DNA of 64,000 nucleotides. Source: Anthostomella pinea. Taxonomy: Eukaryota; Ascomycota; Sordariomycetes; Xylariales; Xylariaceae. Position numbers and translations under genes: made by a program. The stretch spans positions 1,550,001 through 1,614,000 of the forward strand of contig CAUWAG010000006.1 in NCBI GenBank assembly GCA_963556695.1, read 5' to 3'. The notes beneath the pieces are model-generated. The model was given only the letters and a program-made list of their open reading frames with translations, ran no database searches and was not told the DNA's origin. Every line of letters starts with the position of its first letter. Position 1 is the stretch's first letter. Positions 46,282-56,440 of the stretch are shown here, in pieces.

Positions 46282-47482
46282 TAATATTATGATATAATAT
46301 AAATATTAGAAAATATATGAATAATTATAACTTATTATTATACTTGTAAGTTTATTATAGAAGGTTTAATTTGATTAATTAATTAATTTAAATCCTTACA
46401 AATCAATAATGACGTTAAAAATATTTATGTTTCTTTTAAAATATATTTTAAAATATTTTAAATTTTAAATTTTGTAACCTATATTATATTTAATAAATTG
46501 CTTAACAAACGTTGATTAAACTTTAAAAAAATTTAACTCCTCGTAAAATACTTTATAATATTATTTTATAACTGCTTCTTTTTGTGACGGCCTACACGGA
46601 CGTTCCCACATGACAAGCCGATACTTCCCAATAAGAGAAAGATCTGACCAGAGTATCCCTTTAAAGGGGCAACCTCCCGCTGTACCTATCTCTCTCTCTC
46701 TTTCTTTCCTCTCTAGTCTTGATATTCTCGGCAATAGAGTAATAGCTGCTTGCTGCTGGCCATATCCCTGCTCTTCAATACGCTCGCCGTGACACTTTTT
46801 AATTGGAAAAAAAATCTAGTTAGAATAATAAATCGTATGATTAATACGTAAAAACGCGGCGTGAATTGAAAAAAATCTCAGTTAAAAAAACCAAATAACC
46901 TTTGAATTTAAATAACTTTTTAACTTTTTAATAATTAAAAATAACTACTCATATATAAATCTTTTTATTGTAAACCTTTTTACCGTATAATTTATATAAC
47001 CTCCTCTTATTTTATTTAAAACGTTCGTTACTATTATTCTATTTTACTATTTATAAACGCAACTTGATTTAACTAATAAAGAATATATTAAATAAAAAAA
47101 GGTTTAATAAACCAGAAACATTATTACTATTTTAATTAAAAACGTTAAGTTTAAAAAAGTCGAATTTAAGCTTATTATATGAAAGTGTGAGAATTTGTAT
47201 GCGGAAATATTGGTTCATTCGTTCTTCGTTCTGTATCTACTTTGGTACGGACGAATTCACACCTAAATACAGGTGTAACGCGCCTGCCTGCCGTAGCGCT
47301 AGAGCTGTGGGGCAACGTCGCTAGTCGACCGTTCCAAGGGCGATCGGACCACCCCAATCCACCTGGTGCGTGCGCGGACCACCTGCAGCCACACCACATG
47401 CACCACTCCATCCAAAAGAAAGGAATTATTTTAAACTAATATTTATATTATTTAGACAATATATAAATATCAATCAAAAACT
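46282..47482. other. AT-rich tract with RIP character
   Basis: No coding potential. Two AT-rich blocks (46290-46580 and 46800-47180) flank the solo LTR at 46583; a GC-richer segment at 47200-47420 shows nothing recognisable. Confidence 0.45.
46583..46794. repeat. Solo LTR, family C
   Basis: 212 bp beginning TGTGACGGCC and ending CGCCGTGACA, near-perfect inverted termini typical of fungal Gypsy-type LTRs, with an exact 5-bp target duplication CTTTT (46578-46582 and 46795-46799). It is a GC-richer island in AT-rich DNA, so it probably arrived after, or escaped, RIP. Confidence 0.8.
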
Positions 47483-47728
47483 TGTGATGTTTGCTACATC
47501 GCTACCATCAGTGATGGTCCTGGGATCACGTGACAGCACGTGACCTCCTGGAGGACTGGTTGTCCCAGACCCACTAGGGCTCTGAATTGTGGGGCGGGCA
47601 TACTTATCTAGTTGCCCACCAGATTTGCTGTGCCGCTCAATCTTCTTTTTTCTCTTCAGCCAGAGATAGTTATACGTATATAGTAAACAAGGGCTTTTAT
47701 ATCCTATTCACATATACGGAACGTCACA
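47483..47728 (-). repeat. Solo LTR, family B, copy 2 (intact, inverted)
   Basis: 246 bp in the opposite orientation to copy 1, ends TGTGATGTTTGC and GGAACGTCACA on plus. Exact 5-bp target duplication AAACT (47478-47482 and 47729-47733). High similarity to copy 1 outside the nested LTR. Confidence 0.9.
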
Positions 47729-48294
47729 AAACTATTATTAAATAATCTATAGAATATTTAATAATCAACTATCATATTAAAAGGTATCTGATTGTTAAAT
47801 ACACTTGATCTACCAGGCAGCTCGTTTTACTTAAACTAATAATATTCATTAAAAAATTGTCCCAAAATGACCCCATTTTCGATACTTTCTAATACATACA
47901 CGCGAGCCGCCTAGCAATCTAAGCTTCACCGAAGCAAACTCCACCTCCGTTCGCTTAGAGGTCGGCATCGTGCTACATCATGCATGTTGTGGGCGAATAG
48001 CGGCTCACCAAAGCTACTGGCACTCCTTATCCGTGGCTGGTATAGTTCTCCTGACGTCTAAGCAGCCTTGAAGCTGCGCTTCTCGCAGGTGATGTAATCG
48101 CACGGAGTTGCGGGCCTGCTGCTGGGGCACGAGGTTCACGGCAATGGAAAGGCATATATAACAACGGCACTGCCTCTGGTAGTCCGCTGCTGGGTCTATC
48201 ACTGTCATAAACCATGCATACTTGATCTCTATATCTTACCTCTTCAGATACTCCAGAGCTCATCAACTTGATCATCCCCGTGAACCCAAAAACC
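47729..48294. other. AT-rich flank and promoter of the SDR gene
   Basis: AT-rich to about 47890, then normal composition. No gene seen; presumed 5' region of the SDR gene. Confidence 0.35.
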
Positions 48295-48822
48295 ATGGCA
48301 TCGCAGCAAAAACCCACCGGCACCCTAGTCATCACAGGCGGCGGCGGCTACGTCGGCGGCAACATCGTGCGTCTCGCGCTCTCCAAGGGGTATGCCGTCC
48401 GCCTGACCGCGCGATCCGACTCTTCAGCACAAAAAGCCGCGGCGCTACACCCGCAGTACGTCAACACGCCGCAGCTCACCACGACCGTCGTGCCGCCGTT
48501 CGACTTTGGGGGGTATGCGGACTCGGGCGAGGTTGCCCAGTCGTATTTACGCGCGCTCGAGGTTCCCAAGGCGGCGGGACAGAGGTTCCTCGTGGGTCAG
48601 GGGTTCAGGTACCAGCTTGCGGTGGACTCGGCGCGGGAGTCGATCCCGGAGCTGAAGTACAGATTGCCTGTGGGCAGGCCGGGTTTTGTTGAGCCGGCGT
48701 ATGAGATTGACGGGTCCAAAGTCGAAAAGGTCCTTGGGTTGGAGTACAAGACGTTGGCCGAGACTGTTCGCGATACGTACAGTCAGTTATGGCAGGCCAA
48801 GAAGACCGAGGGCACGGCGTAG
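48295..48822 (+). pseudogene. Atypical SDR / dihydroflavonol-reductase-like protein with internal deletion
   Basis: 175 residues from ATG 48295. The N terminus is a Rossmann dinucleotide-binding start (LVITGGGGYVGGNIVRLAL, GxxGxxG) with an NADP-type Arg (LTARSDSS). After TTTVVPP it jumps directly to the C-terminal segment of the family (YLRALEVPKAAGQRFLVGQGFRYQLAVDSA to the end LAETVRDTYSQLW). Members normally have about 320-340 residues; the missing middle, around 150 residues, would hold the YxxxK catalytic pair. The frame stays open across the junction near 48500, so a small protein may be made, but oxidoreductase activity is not expected. I see no intron that could hide the missing part. 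Confidence 0.7.
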
Positions 48823-49284
48823 ACTAGTCGGCTCCCAGACGGCCGAGCTTCAACTTGACAGTTGATGGTAATTAAGATGTGGCTTCGAGTATAAACCATC
48901 GCGTTGATAATGCGAGGAATGCTGTCATGTTTATTGTGTATCGTGTGACATGAAGACTTCCCCACATTCCGTCCCCCCTTTTCGACACTAACCCAAATCA
49001 CATCAGCCAGCTGATTCGCCTAGTTGGTGACCGCTGAAACGTGGTGTACCAATGGAGGGTGCCACGACGGCAAGAACGTTCCTGCATGGGCAAACATAAA
49101 CACCTCCCTCGTGACCTCCCTCTCCCACTTCGATCAACAAACGTGTCTCACCATCGACTTGTGGCACAAGCCTCCTCATTTCCCAAAACAACCAATAACG
49201 CCTCACCCAGTTACTGTCCTCTCTCCTTGCACACCAATCATACCAGTACACCCTCACCACCTCATCGCAGCCTTCAGACCCAAG

Positions 49285-50047
49285 ATGAAGTCGATCCTGC
49301 TCGTAGCAGGCATGGCAGCCCTCACCACTGCGCAGCTTGCCGGTCTTCCCTCATGTGCAGTGAGTCGGCACCCACCCAAACTTCACACCCGCCGAGCCTG
49401 CTAACTACCTACCTAACTTACCAACCCACCTCAACGACCCCGTACTGACAGCTACCCATCAGCTCCCCTGCATAACCTCCGCCATCGCCGCTGCAGGCTG
49501 CGGCCTCAGTGACATCGCCTGCCAATGCGGGCCGGCTAAGACCGTCATTTACAACAACGCGACCCCCTGCCTCCTCGGTTCATGCAAGCCCGCGGATCTG
49601 GCGCAGGCACAGAGCGTCGGTGCGGCGTTGTGCTCGAGCTTCGGCGGCGGTCAGCTCTTCCTGCCGACGGCGACGACCACACCGACGGGTGATGAGATCT
49701 GGGCGACGACGCTGCCATCGACGGGTGATGATATCTTGGCTACGAGGATGCCATGGACGGGTGATGAAGTCTTGGCGACGGCTACGGGCCACGCCATCAC
49801 CACTATGATGCCCATTCCGTTGTCGATTCTTACCGAGAGTTCGTCGTCCATGGACATGGACGGCATGGGCGGCATGAACATGACCTCCGGTGGGACGCTG
49901 ACAGCGACGCATATAGGCGTGACGCCGACGCTCACCAAGCCGGTCACGGGGTCTTTGACGGTTCCGACGGGGAATGCTGCGGCGACGCCGGCGATGGCTG
50001 GGGCGGGTGTGTTGGCTGGTCTGCTGGGCGTGGTTGCGGCTCTGTGA
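49285..50047 (+). CDS. CFEM-domain GPI-anchored surface protein
   Basis: Two exons (49285-49359 and 49463-50047) give 219 residues. Signal peptide (SILLVAGMAALTTAQ), then a CFEM domain with all eight cysteines in the proper order (SCA, PCI, GCG, ACQ, QCG, PCL, SCK, LCS) and the Asp of the haem-binding position (LSDIACQC). A threefold short motif TGD(E/D)(I/V)(W/L)AT follows, then a Thr-rich linker and a small-residue plus hydrophobic tail (GNAAATPAMAGAGVLAGLL) fitting a GPI signal. CFEM proteins act in haem or iron capture, adhesion or virulence signalling; which one cannot be told. The intron starts GTGAGT and ends CATCAG; the alternative acceptor 11 bases upstream (ACAG) would break the frame. 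Confidence 0.9.
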
Positions 50048-50746
50048 GAGTAATTCCAAGAGAGTGGTGGATCTGCTGGTTTGGGAAAGGGGTTGAGCAG
50101 CATACATGATAATGACTTGCGTGTATTGGTTGATGGTATGTGAGCTGATAAGTATCCAAGCTGGGCATTGTGGACTTCATACAAGTCCTAGGTGAGCGGG
50201 ATCAGGTGCGATAGTGTCTACACAGTACACTTGGAGGGCGCCTCTGACTTGACGGGTCCGTACAATACCATCATCCAAGATTAGGCTTGTTTCAATGTCA
50301 GAACATTCAGAGCCGAAGAGACCAATGGACACCGTGAGATCATGGAACTGGACCTTCTTCATTACCGTGGTGCTGATGCGATGTGACATTATCGTAGCAT
50401 GTAGAGAACAACTCATAAACTACTATCGACCAGCTCGCGTTCAACGAGTTCACCAGCGTGTTTGCAAGGTTGATGCAGCTTCCATAAAACTGTGCTGTTC
50501 TCATGATGAGTAATATGCGGCAAAAGGGGTTCGTTTCCGTAGCTTCGTCCAAGGATTCCCCACACGAGCTTCCCCAGACCGCGGCATCCCAGTCCGATCG
50601 CGGTCCCTCCATCCAGTCCTACCTTGTCCACATACAACGACTGCTACGACTCCATCTGCCAGCGTAACTTTCGCGTTCGCCTGACAATTACTTGATATCA
50701 CGACTTCCATAACGCGCGCCTCCGACCATCGAGCGATACCTAGACA
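50048..50746. other. Intergenic CFEM / MED31
   Basis: About 700 bases, 3' end of the CFEM gene and promoter of MED31. No gene, repeat or RNA recognised. Confidence 0.4.
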
Positions 50747-51202
50747 ATGGCCACCTCGACTCACGTCGTCATGGGCCAGAACCCACCAACAGAAGCCGAA
50801 CCGAAGTACGGAGGCTTCACCAGATTCGAGATCGAGCTCGAGGTAAAGCTCCCCTTAACCACGCTTCACTGCCACCCGCACCACCCTCCCCTCGCCTTCC
50901 CATCTCTATTAACAATCTCCCAGTTCGTCCAGTCCCTAGCCAATCCCTACTTCCTAAACCACCTCGCCTCGCAGAAGCTCCTCAGCGAGCCGACCTTCGT
51001 CGCCTACCTCGCCTACCTGCAGTACTGGACGCGGCCGCCCTACGTCAAGTACCTGAACTACCCGGGCCCGACGCTGAAAAACCTGAAGCTCCTGCAGGAG
51101 GAGCGGTTCCGGCAGGAGATCATCAGTCCCGAGCTGGTGCAGGCGCTGGCGGCGGAGGGGATGAAGGCGTCGGTGGATTGGCACAAGGATGAGGGTCTGT
51201 AG
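50747..51202 (+). CDS. MED31: Mediator complex subunit 31 (Soh1)
   Basis: Two exons (50747-50842, 50924-51202) give 124 residues. Subunit of the middle module of Mediator, bridging regulators and RNA polymerase II in the nucleus. The family signature is complete: RFEIELEFVQSLANP, YFLNHLA, FVAYLAYLQYWTRPPYVKYLNYP, and LKLLQEERFRQEI. The intron falls after ELE and starts GTAAAG. Length and ends match fungal orthologues. It converges on the Pol III subunit gene 440 bases downstream. Confidence 0.96.
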   Translation: MATSTHVVMGQNPPTEAEPKYGGFTRFEIELEVKLPLTTLHCHPHHPPLAFPSLLTISQFVQSLANPYFLNHLASQKLLSEPTFVAYLAYLQYWTRPPYVKYLNYPGPTLKNLKLLQEERFRQEIISPELVQALAAEGMKASVDWHKDEGL

Positions 51203-51639
51203 GAAGGCAATCAGGCCAATCCACAGGAAGCCCCTAGAGAATATGAAGGATATGAGAGTTTCGCACGTCGACTCGGCTCGGGAAGAGATACACCCCTTTG
51301 CGCTTCTTGCTTGATCCGGCAAAGGCGTGTAAGACTGCCGCGCCACGAAGGAGGAGGGTGACGAGGTTTGCCGCCTATACGTATGGTGGGTCACCCGTCG
51401 AAGGCACGACGCTTACGACAGTCACACGGTCGGATATTACGGAAGAATATGTATACCAGCAAGCGTGGCAGAAGCAGGTGGTACAGGGGTATCATGATAG
51501 TGAAGAAACTACCTCAGACTTGAGATGCTTCAAAGAATTAGACGTGCGTGCAACAGCACCAACCCTCCCAGCTCCCTCTCTCCCAAGCGAACCAACATGT
51601 CCCAACGCCGATCCATCCAGTGGTTTCGTCGTCGCCATC
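51203..51639. other. Intergenic, convergent 3' regions of MED31 and the Pol III C11 gene
   Basis: About 440 bases between the two stops. A plus-strand ORF here (51298-51768) overlaps the end of the C11 gene and lacks a start codon ATG; it is not supported. Confidence 0.35.
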
Positions 51640-52141
51640 TTAATTCTCGCGCCACCGGTGTCCGCAGGTCATGCACTGCACTCAAGCATCAGTAACCAAT
51701 CCCAACCAACGATACGATCAATCCCATCCACCCTCCACCCAATACGCGAGGGCCCACTCACCTTGTAGAACAGCGTAGCGGGCTCATCAGCACTGCGGAT
51801 CTGCAACTCATAGTACGCAGCCTCCTTGCCGCTGCACGTGGTGACGGGGCACTGCACGGTGCCCTTCTGGGCGTTGTCCCATGCGCCGGCGCCGCCGAAG
51901 ACCTCCTCGCGCTCCTTGCGCTTGAAGTGGCGGCGCGAGTACATGGGCTCGTCGATGGCGTGCTGGTAGGGGCAGGTGCGGCACTCGAGGCGGTTGCGAC
52001 CGGTTTCCGGGGATGGGCTGACGGTCAGGATGTTGCTGCATTGGGGGCAGACTGTTTGTTGCTCGGAGGTCAGTCGGTGTTGGACATTGAGGGACCTTGG
52101 TGGGGGAGGATCGGGTTGTGGGAATACGTACAGAGAAGCAT
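51640..52141 (-). CDS. RNA polymerase III subunit C11 (RPC10/RPC11, TFIIS-like)
   Basis: Three exons (52141-52132, 52051-51762, 51675-51640) give 111 residues. Small subunit needed for RNA cleavage and termination/reinitiation by RNA polymerase III in the nucleus. The N-terminal zinc ribbon (FCPQCSNILTV, ECRTCPYQH) and the C-terminal TFIIS-like ribbon (VQCPVTTCSGKEAAYYELQIRSADEP) are complete. The acidic RSADEP motif that enters the active site is present, and the last zinc pair is in the tiny final exon (CMTCGHRWREN, stop). The first exon encodes only MLL plus one base; the model is supported because only this start joins in frame to the first zinc ribbon. Confidence 0.93.
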
Positions 52142-53246
52142 GGTGACGGTCGTGGCCTCCCACACGGCCTTCTTGCTTGTGGTCGATGAGCGGTTGGAGT
52201 GTCGCGGTACGGTGGTTGCTATAACTTCATGGTTCGTGAAGCGCAGTGTGAGTCTTGCGATGGCACTTTCAGAACTTCGACCGAAAAAGGTATAGTGGGT
52301 CAGCACAAATACCGAACACCCCACTCTTATAAAAGAACCCTCCTCATTATAACCACATTCAAAGCTTTACGCGAGAGAGAGAAAATACGGCATAAAGATA
52401 AATATATAAAGTTATAAAGGCGTAATAAAGTCAAGATTTAAAAAGTATATTAACTTGAATAATTATAGAGATTTTAATAAAATTACGTAAAACTAGTTAT
52501 TCTATACTTATTCTTGCATCTTTTAATATAATCGATGTATTTAAATGTCCTTTAATAGAAATTTAAATATTTTATTTTTTAAAACATAGCTTAGTTAGTT
52601 TTTCTATATTTATTTTTATAAAGTTGTTATAAAAGGTTAAATTTATATAAATATATACCTAGTTTTTAAGCAATGATATTAATTAAAGAAAAACCGTTTG
52701 TAAATGAAATAAAAGTAGTACTTTAATATTTATATAGTAAAGTTAATTTTGAAAATTTTCCCTTTATTTCTTTTTTTTTTTTTTCGAGCGTGTGTAAAAG
52801 TGCGAGAAGTAAAATTAAATGGTGTTCGGTTTTTTTGTCTACCCACTGTACATGTTCGGGATGATGGCATCCATGGTGGGGCCCAGCGCTAAACTTCCAA
52901 TGGAGGTCTGGACCTGGAATCATCCCGCCGGAACATCGCTGAAACCATTGCACCGGCAGAACCCCACGGCGGGACCTGCAGTGGTGGGGGTGGCCTTTGA
53001 ACTGACGTCGGGTGCATTCCCAGCGTCAAAGGAGCCGACCTGAATCATGGATTGGAGCCACTGCCACGTCCTTCAGCAAGCGCTGACTTGCCGCTACCAT
53101 TCTACAACAACAAACACGTTGTTCAACTGCCTTGCATTCCGGCGGCATACGTAGCTGTCTACAATACCCAGTTTCTTCGTTGCCCTTGCGCTTTTTCTCG
53201 TGAAAGGGCCATCGTCCCCAGCTATCTACCGGTCTTGAAAACCACA
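52142..53246. other. Intergenic with AT-rich RIP-like block
   Basis: Promoter side of both the Pol III gene (minus) and the ankyrin gene (plus). The core 52380-52830 is strongly AT-rich with long A/T runs and no coding potential, similar in character to the blocks at 3.6-4.4 and 46-47 kb, and is probably a fully mutated repeat. No element ends could be identified. Confidence 0.45.
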
Positions 53247-54070
53247 ATGGCGGACAATCAGGAGCATGAAGTATATCAGCCGATTTCTTTGTGCCCAGCG
53301 TTCGCCAGCTAATGCCAGTCAGGGAGCCTCCGCCAAGGAGCAACTTATCGAAGCCTGCCGTCGCAATAATGTCGACCTACTCACCGAGATCATCTCTAAC
53401 TGCAAGAACGACGACGAGATATCCGACCTGCTGAATAACTCCAAGACCGTCATGGGCAACCACGTCTACCACGAAGCCGCGCTGCAAGGGAACTGTACGT
53501 CACCCTATACACGGCTGGGCTAGTTTGGTTTGCATGATCATGGCACAGGAAATCAGGAGGAGGCAGACCCGAGCTGGCTAACACCCGCACCAACTAGACG
53601 AGATCATCGACATGCTCCTCGACCAGGCCAACTTCGAGTGCGACCCCATAAACCGCGCTGAGGGCGACACGCCCCTGCACAGCGCCATCCGGTGGATCAA
53701 CAGCGAGCCGCCGGCACAGCGCGAGTTCGGCAACGCCCTGGTGGAGATGATGCTGGAGGCGGGCTCGAGCACGCGAATAAAGAACAAGGCCAAGCTGACG
53801 CCGTACCAGCTGGTCGACCCGCGGAACCAGGGCCTGAAGGACCTGATCCAGAAGCACGAGTACGCGGCGCTGAACGCGGGCGACTTCATCGGCGCCGACG
53901 AGGTCAAGCCCGCCAAGAAGGGCGGTAACGCCAATAACGCGAGCACGTTTGTTGACTCGCGGCAGGGTGCCGAGAGTGACGACGATGATGATGCGGAGTT
54001 CTCGGGTAGCGATGAGGAGGAGCGGGCTGAGTGGGAGCGCAGACGGAAAACAAAGGGCAAGGGCCGGTAG
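53247..54070 (+). CDS. Ankyrin-repeat protein, Yar1-like
   Basis: Three exons (53247-53270, 53323-53494, 53598-54070) give 222 residues. The first exon is only eight codons (MADNQEHE). Ankyrin repeats run from about residue 10 to 130, with the consensus TPLHSAI clearly visible, then LKDLIQKHEYA, LNAGDFIGADE and an acidic/basic tail (DDDDDAEFSGSDEEE, RRRKTKGKGR). Size, the position of repeats and the tail resemble Yar1, the yeast chaperone that protects ribosomal protein Rps3, and its filamentous-fungus relatives. The exact role is inferred. Second intron ends in CTAG with the codon for Tyr split across it. Confidence 0.8.
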
Positions 54071-54542
54071 AGGAGAGTGCTGCGGGTGTCAGTCAGCGGG
54101 AGGCTCTGGGAAACGGTTAGAGGGCGCAATGCGCACCGGAGTTGTGGCATGCATGGTCCATTGGCTTGGGCTGGTCCGGTCAGCCAGCTTTCACGAGTTC
54201 TATGGCTGTTGTTTGATTTACTACTGCATACAGGCAAGCAAAATACATCGCAATACCGCGTCTCGCTGGAGAGTCATGTTCAGGATACATTGGACTCACA
54301 CTGCGTACTGCGAATGCCACTACACACAGGAGAACGATGAGCTCGGGGGGCGATTCATAGTTACGTGAACAAGCAGTGAAACGCAAATTGCCAGTGAGCT
54401 GCACGAGTTCAACGCCAGACCTTCAAGCCTCCCACAGACTAACTGCAGCATTTGAATGATACCTCGCTATACTGTTTACACTTCTACCATGTGCTACATA
54501 TGGCTTTCGGCTTATCGACGGAGTTTGCCCCTGATCAGACGG
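54071..54542. other. Intergenic
   Basis: About 470 bases, 3' region of the ankyrin gene; nothing else recognised. Confidence 0.35.
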
Positions 54543-55130
54543 CTATACATTCTGGCCGGGCACTTCCCCTGCATGTCCGTCCATCAGTGAAGACGCAGCC
54601 GGATCTCTCATTCCCTTATACTTATGACGATACGGCCCATCAACCGGATCCTCCCACCACACCTTGAGGTCGCGCCACTCATACAGGAATGGCCTGATCA
54701 GCCGGAACTTACAATACCACTTGCTGCCCATCGAGGTATCAGCATACACAAACGGGTCGTCGGGCCTGTACCCTTCCGTGTCCTCCAGACTCGGCCCCTC
54801 GACCGCCGCCTCCTCGTCCTCCTCCTTCGTCGGAAACGCATACGAAGCACGCACGACACGACCAGACCGACCCTCAGCGCCACCGCCGGGCCCCACTGCC
54901 CGATGGCCCACGGGCAAAGGAGAAATCAAGTTGACTGGTACGTACCAAATGATGGTGCGCTGAAAGCGCGAGTAGGTGCCGCTCAGGGGTAGACGCACCA
55001 CACGTCGCGGGAGAAGGTCTAGGTCTCGTTCGCCAGCATGTTCGGTGTACTTGTGCGAGTGCGGCGATGGGAAGCCGGACTTGGAAATCCTGGGCGTGCT
55101 GGAGCTAATTTTCTCTTTATATATATTCAC
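54543..55130 (-). CDS. Uncharacterised protein, exon structure unresolved
   Basis: The minus strand is open from 55130 to a stop at 54543, but the only in-frame ATG is internal (MGSKWYCKFRLIRPF). The start must therefore lie in an upstream exon, or the true start is internal. A GTACGTACC donor-like site at 54944-54936 (after TYSRFQRTIIW) suggests that the stretch with VNLISPLPVGHRAVG may be an intron. The conserved-looking part is WYCKFRLIRPFLYEWRDLKV followed by WWEDPVDGPYRHKYKG, aromatic-rich and soluble. I do not recognise the family. Confidence 0.35.
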   Translation of the reverse strand: MNIYKEKISSSTPRISKSGFPSPHSHKYTEHAGERDLDLLPRRVVRLPLSGTYSRFQRTIIWYVPVNLISPLPVGHRAVGPGGGAEGRSGRVVRASYAFPTKEEDEEAAVEGPSLEDTEGYRPDDPFVYADTSMGSKWYCKFRLIRPFLYEWRDLKVWWEDPVDGPYRHKYKGMRDPAASSLMDGHAGEVPGQNV

Positions 55131-55670
55131 GCTTTGAAGGCAGCCCTTTTTTGGGTCGGACCCGAGGCTGCATGCCAGTGGTTGGATCTACCTCTTTTCT
55201 CTTTCTTATCTATAGGAAAGGAGGATGCTGTCTCACTTCTGTTACAGGATCGAAGGAGGCGGCGGAAGCCGAGAACTGCTGGCGATAGCCGAGGGATACG
55301 ACTACGCTTGAAGGGTGTTTTTATCCATGTGCAACATAGCCCCTACTCCTGTTTGGCGGTTTGACGTTCAGCCCTATGACAAGGGGCTATATATAACCAC
55401 CACTGACAATCCTTTCCTTACTTTTTTTTGTTCGAATCATGGAAGTAGAAACCGCTCATGTAGAGCCTGATATCGCAGATCTTTCTCCCAAACAATGTCA
55501 TAACCGCCGCATTGTGAGCATGCTGCTGGTCCAGGGCTTGCCCCGGCGGAGGAGGAAGGGAAGGGGGTTGTTTACTATCCATTGTCAATCGCAGTTTTCC
55601 AATATCCGCAGCTTTCTTTCCCCCGTCGCGTCTGAAAGCCCGAAATCAAGACGAGGGAAGTGAAAAAGAC
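55131..55670. other. Intergenic; small ORF at 55439-55663
   Basis: A 74-codon plus-strand ORF starts at ATG 55439, preceded by a TATATAA box at 55387-55394 and a T-rich stretch, which is promoter-like. The product has no recognised relatives; it could be a first exon or chance. Confidence 0.2.
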
Positions 55671-56440
55671 CTAACTTACTCCGAAAGACTGAATAGCCGC
55701 ACTCATCGGCGCGAACCACGCATTCGCAATCTTTGTATTCCCGGAATCATTCGGGTGCACCCCGTCCACCGTATCGCTGCTCGTGCTATACCCCTCGAAC
55801 AGATCCACGACCGTGACGGGGCTCTGACTCGTCGAGATCCCAGCCGCCCACGCCGGGATGGCAGCATCGAGCGCCACGACACCCGACGTGCAGTCCGAGC
55901 AGCCGCTGGGGTTCATGGGCGTGATCTGCGCGACCATGATGACCATGTCGGGGTTCTGGGCGCGCATCTGGCCCACGAGCGTCGTGAAGGCGGCCAGGAT
56001 CGTCGACGTGGCCAGGTGGTTCCACACGTCGTTGGTGCCGAGCATCATGGTGACGATGTCGGGGCGCGTCTGTGCGAGCCAGCCCGGCAGCTGGTTGTCC
56101 GACACGATGCCCGTCGCGAGGTAGCCGCCGTGGCCGTCGTTGTCGCCGTCGTAGGTGAAGCCGCAGCCCTGCGCGGGGAGCGTCCCGACGAAATCGGTGT
56201 TGGTGATGCCGGCGTTTTGGAGCTTTTGCCAGAGGAGCGCGCGCCAGCAGCCCTGGGTTTGGGATTAGTGATATGACATGGAGGCGGGACGGGGGGGAGG
56301 GAGGGAAGGGAAAAGGGGGGAAGTACAGGAGAGCCGGTGATGCTGTCGCCGAGCTCGTTGATGCGGACTGTGACAGCTGCAACGGGCGAGAGCGCCGCGA
56401 GGGCGAGAGAAAGAACGGACAGGAGCGATGATGAAACCAT
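55671..56440 (-). CDS. Secreted SGNH/GDSL-type esterase (carbohydrate esterase 3-like)
   Basis: Two exons (56440-56327 and 56252-55671) give 231 residues. Signal peptide (SSSLLSVLSLALAALSPVAAV), then the block I nucleophile motif ELGDSITGS with the catalytic Ser, block III GTNDVW with the oxyanion Asn, and block V DGVHPNDSG with the Asp/His pair. Pattern and length resemble CE3 acetylxylan esterases, secreted to deacetylate plant polysaccharides; substrate is inferred. The last codons (GGA GTA AGT TAG) look like a splice donor (GTAAGT), so a further short exon downstream is possible. Confidence 0.85.

Noticed and set aside
44671..47728. One large element with 250-bp terminal inverted repeats (44671 to 47728)
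   Set aside because: Each end has its own separate 5-bp target duplication, and the left copy sits inside a transposase frame, so they are two independent solo LTRs.
51298..51768. Plus-strand ORF of 156 codons overlapping the Pol III C11 gene
   Set aside because: No ATG near its beginning, no family resemblance, and it overlaps conserved exons on the other strand.
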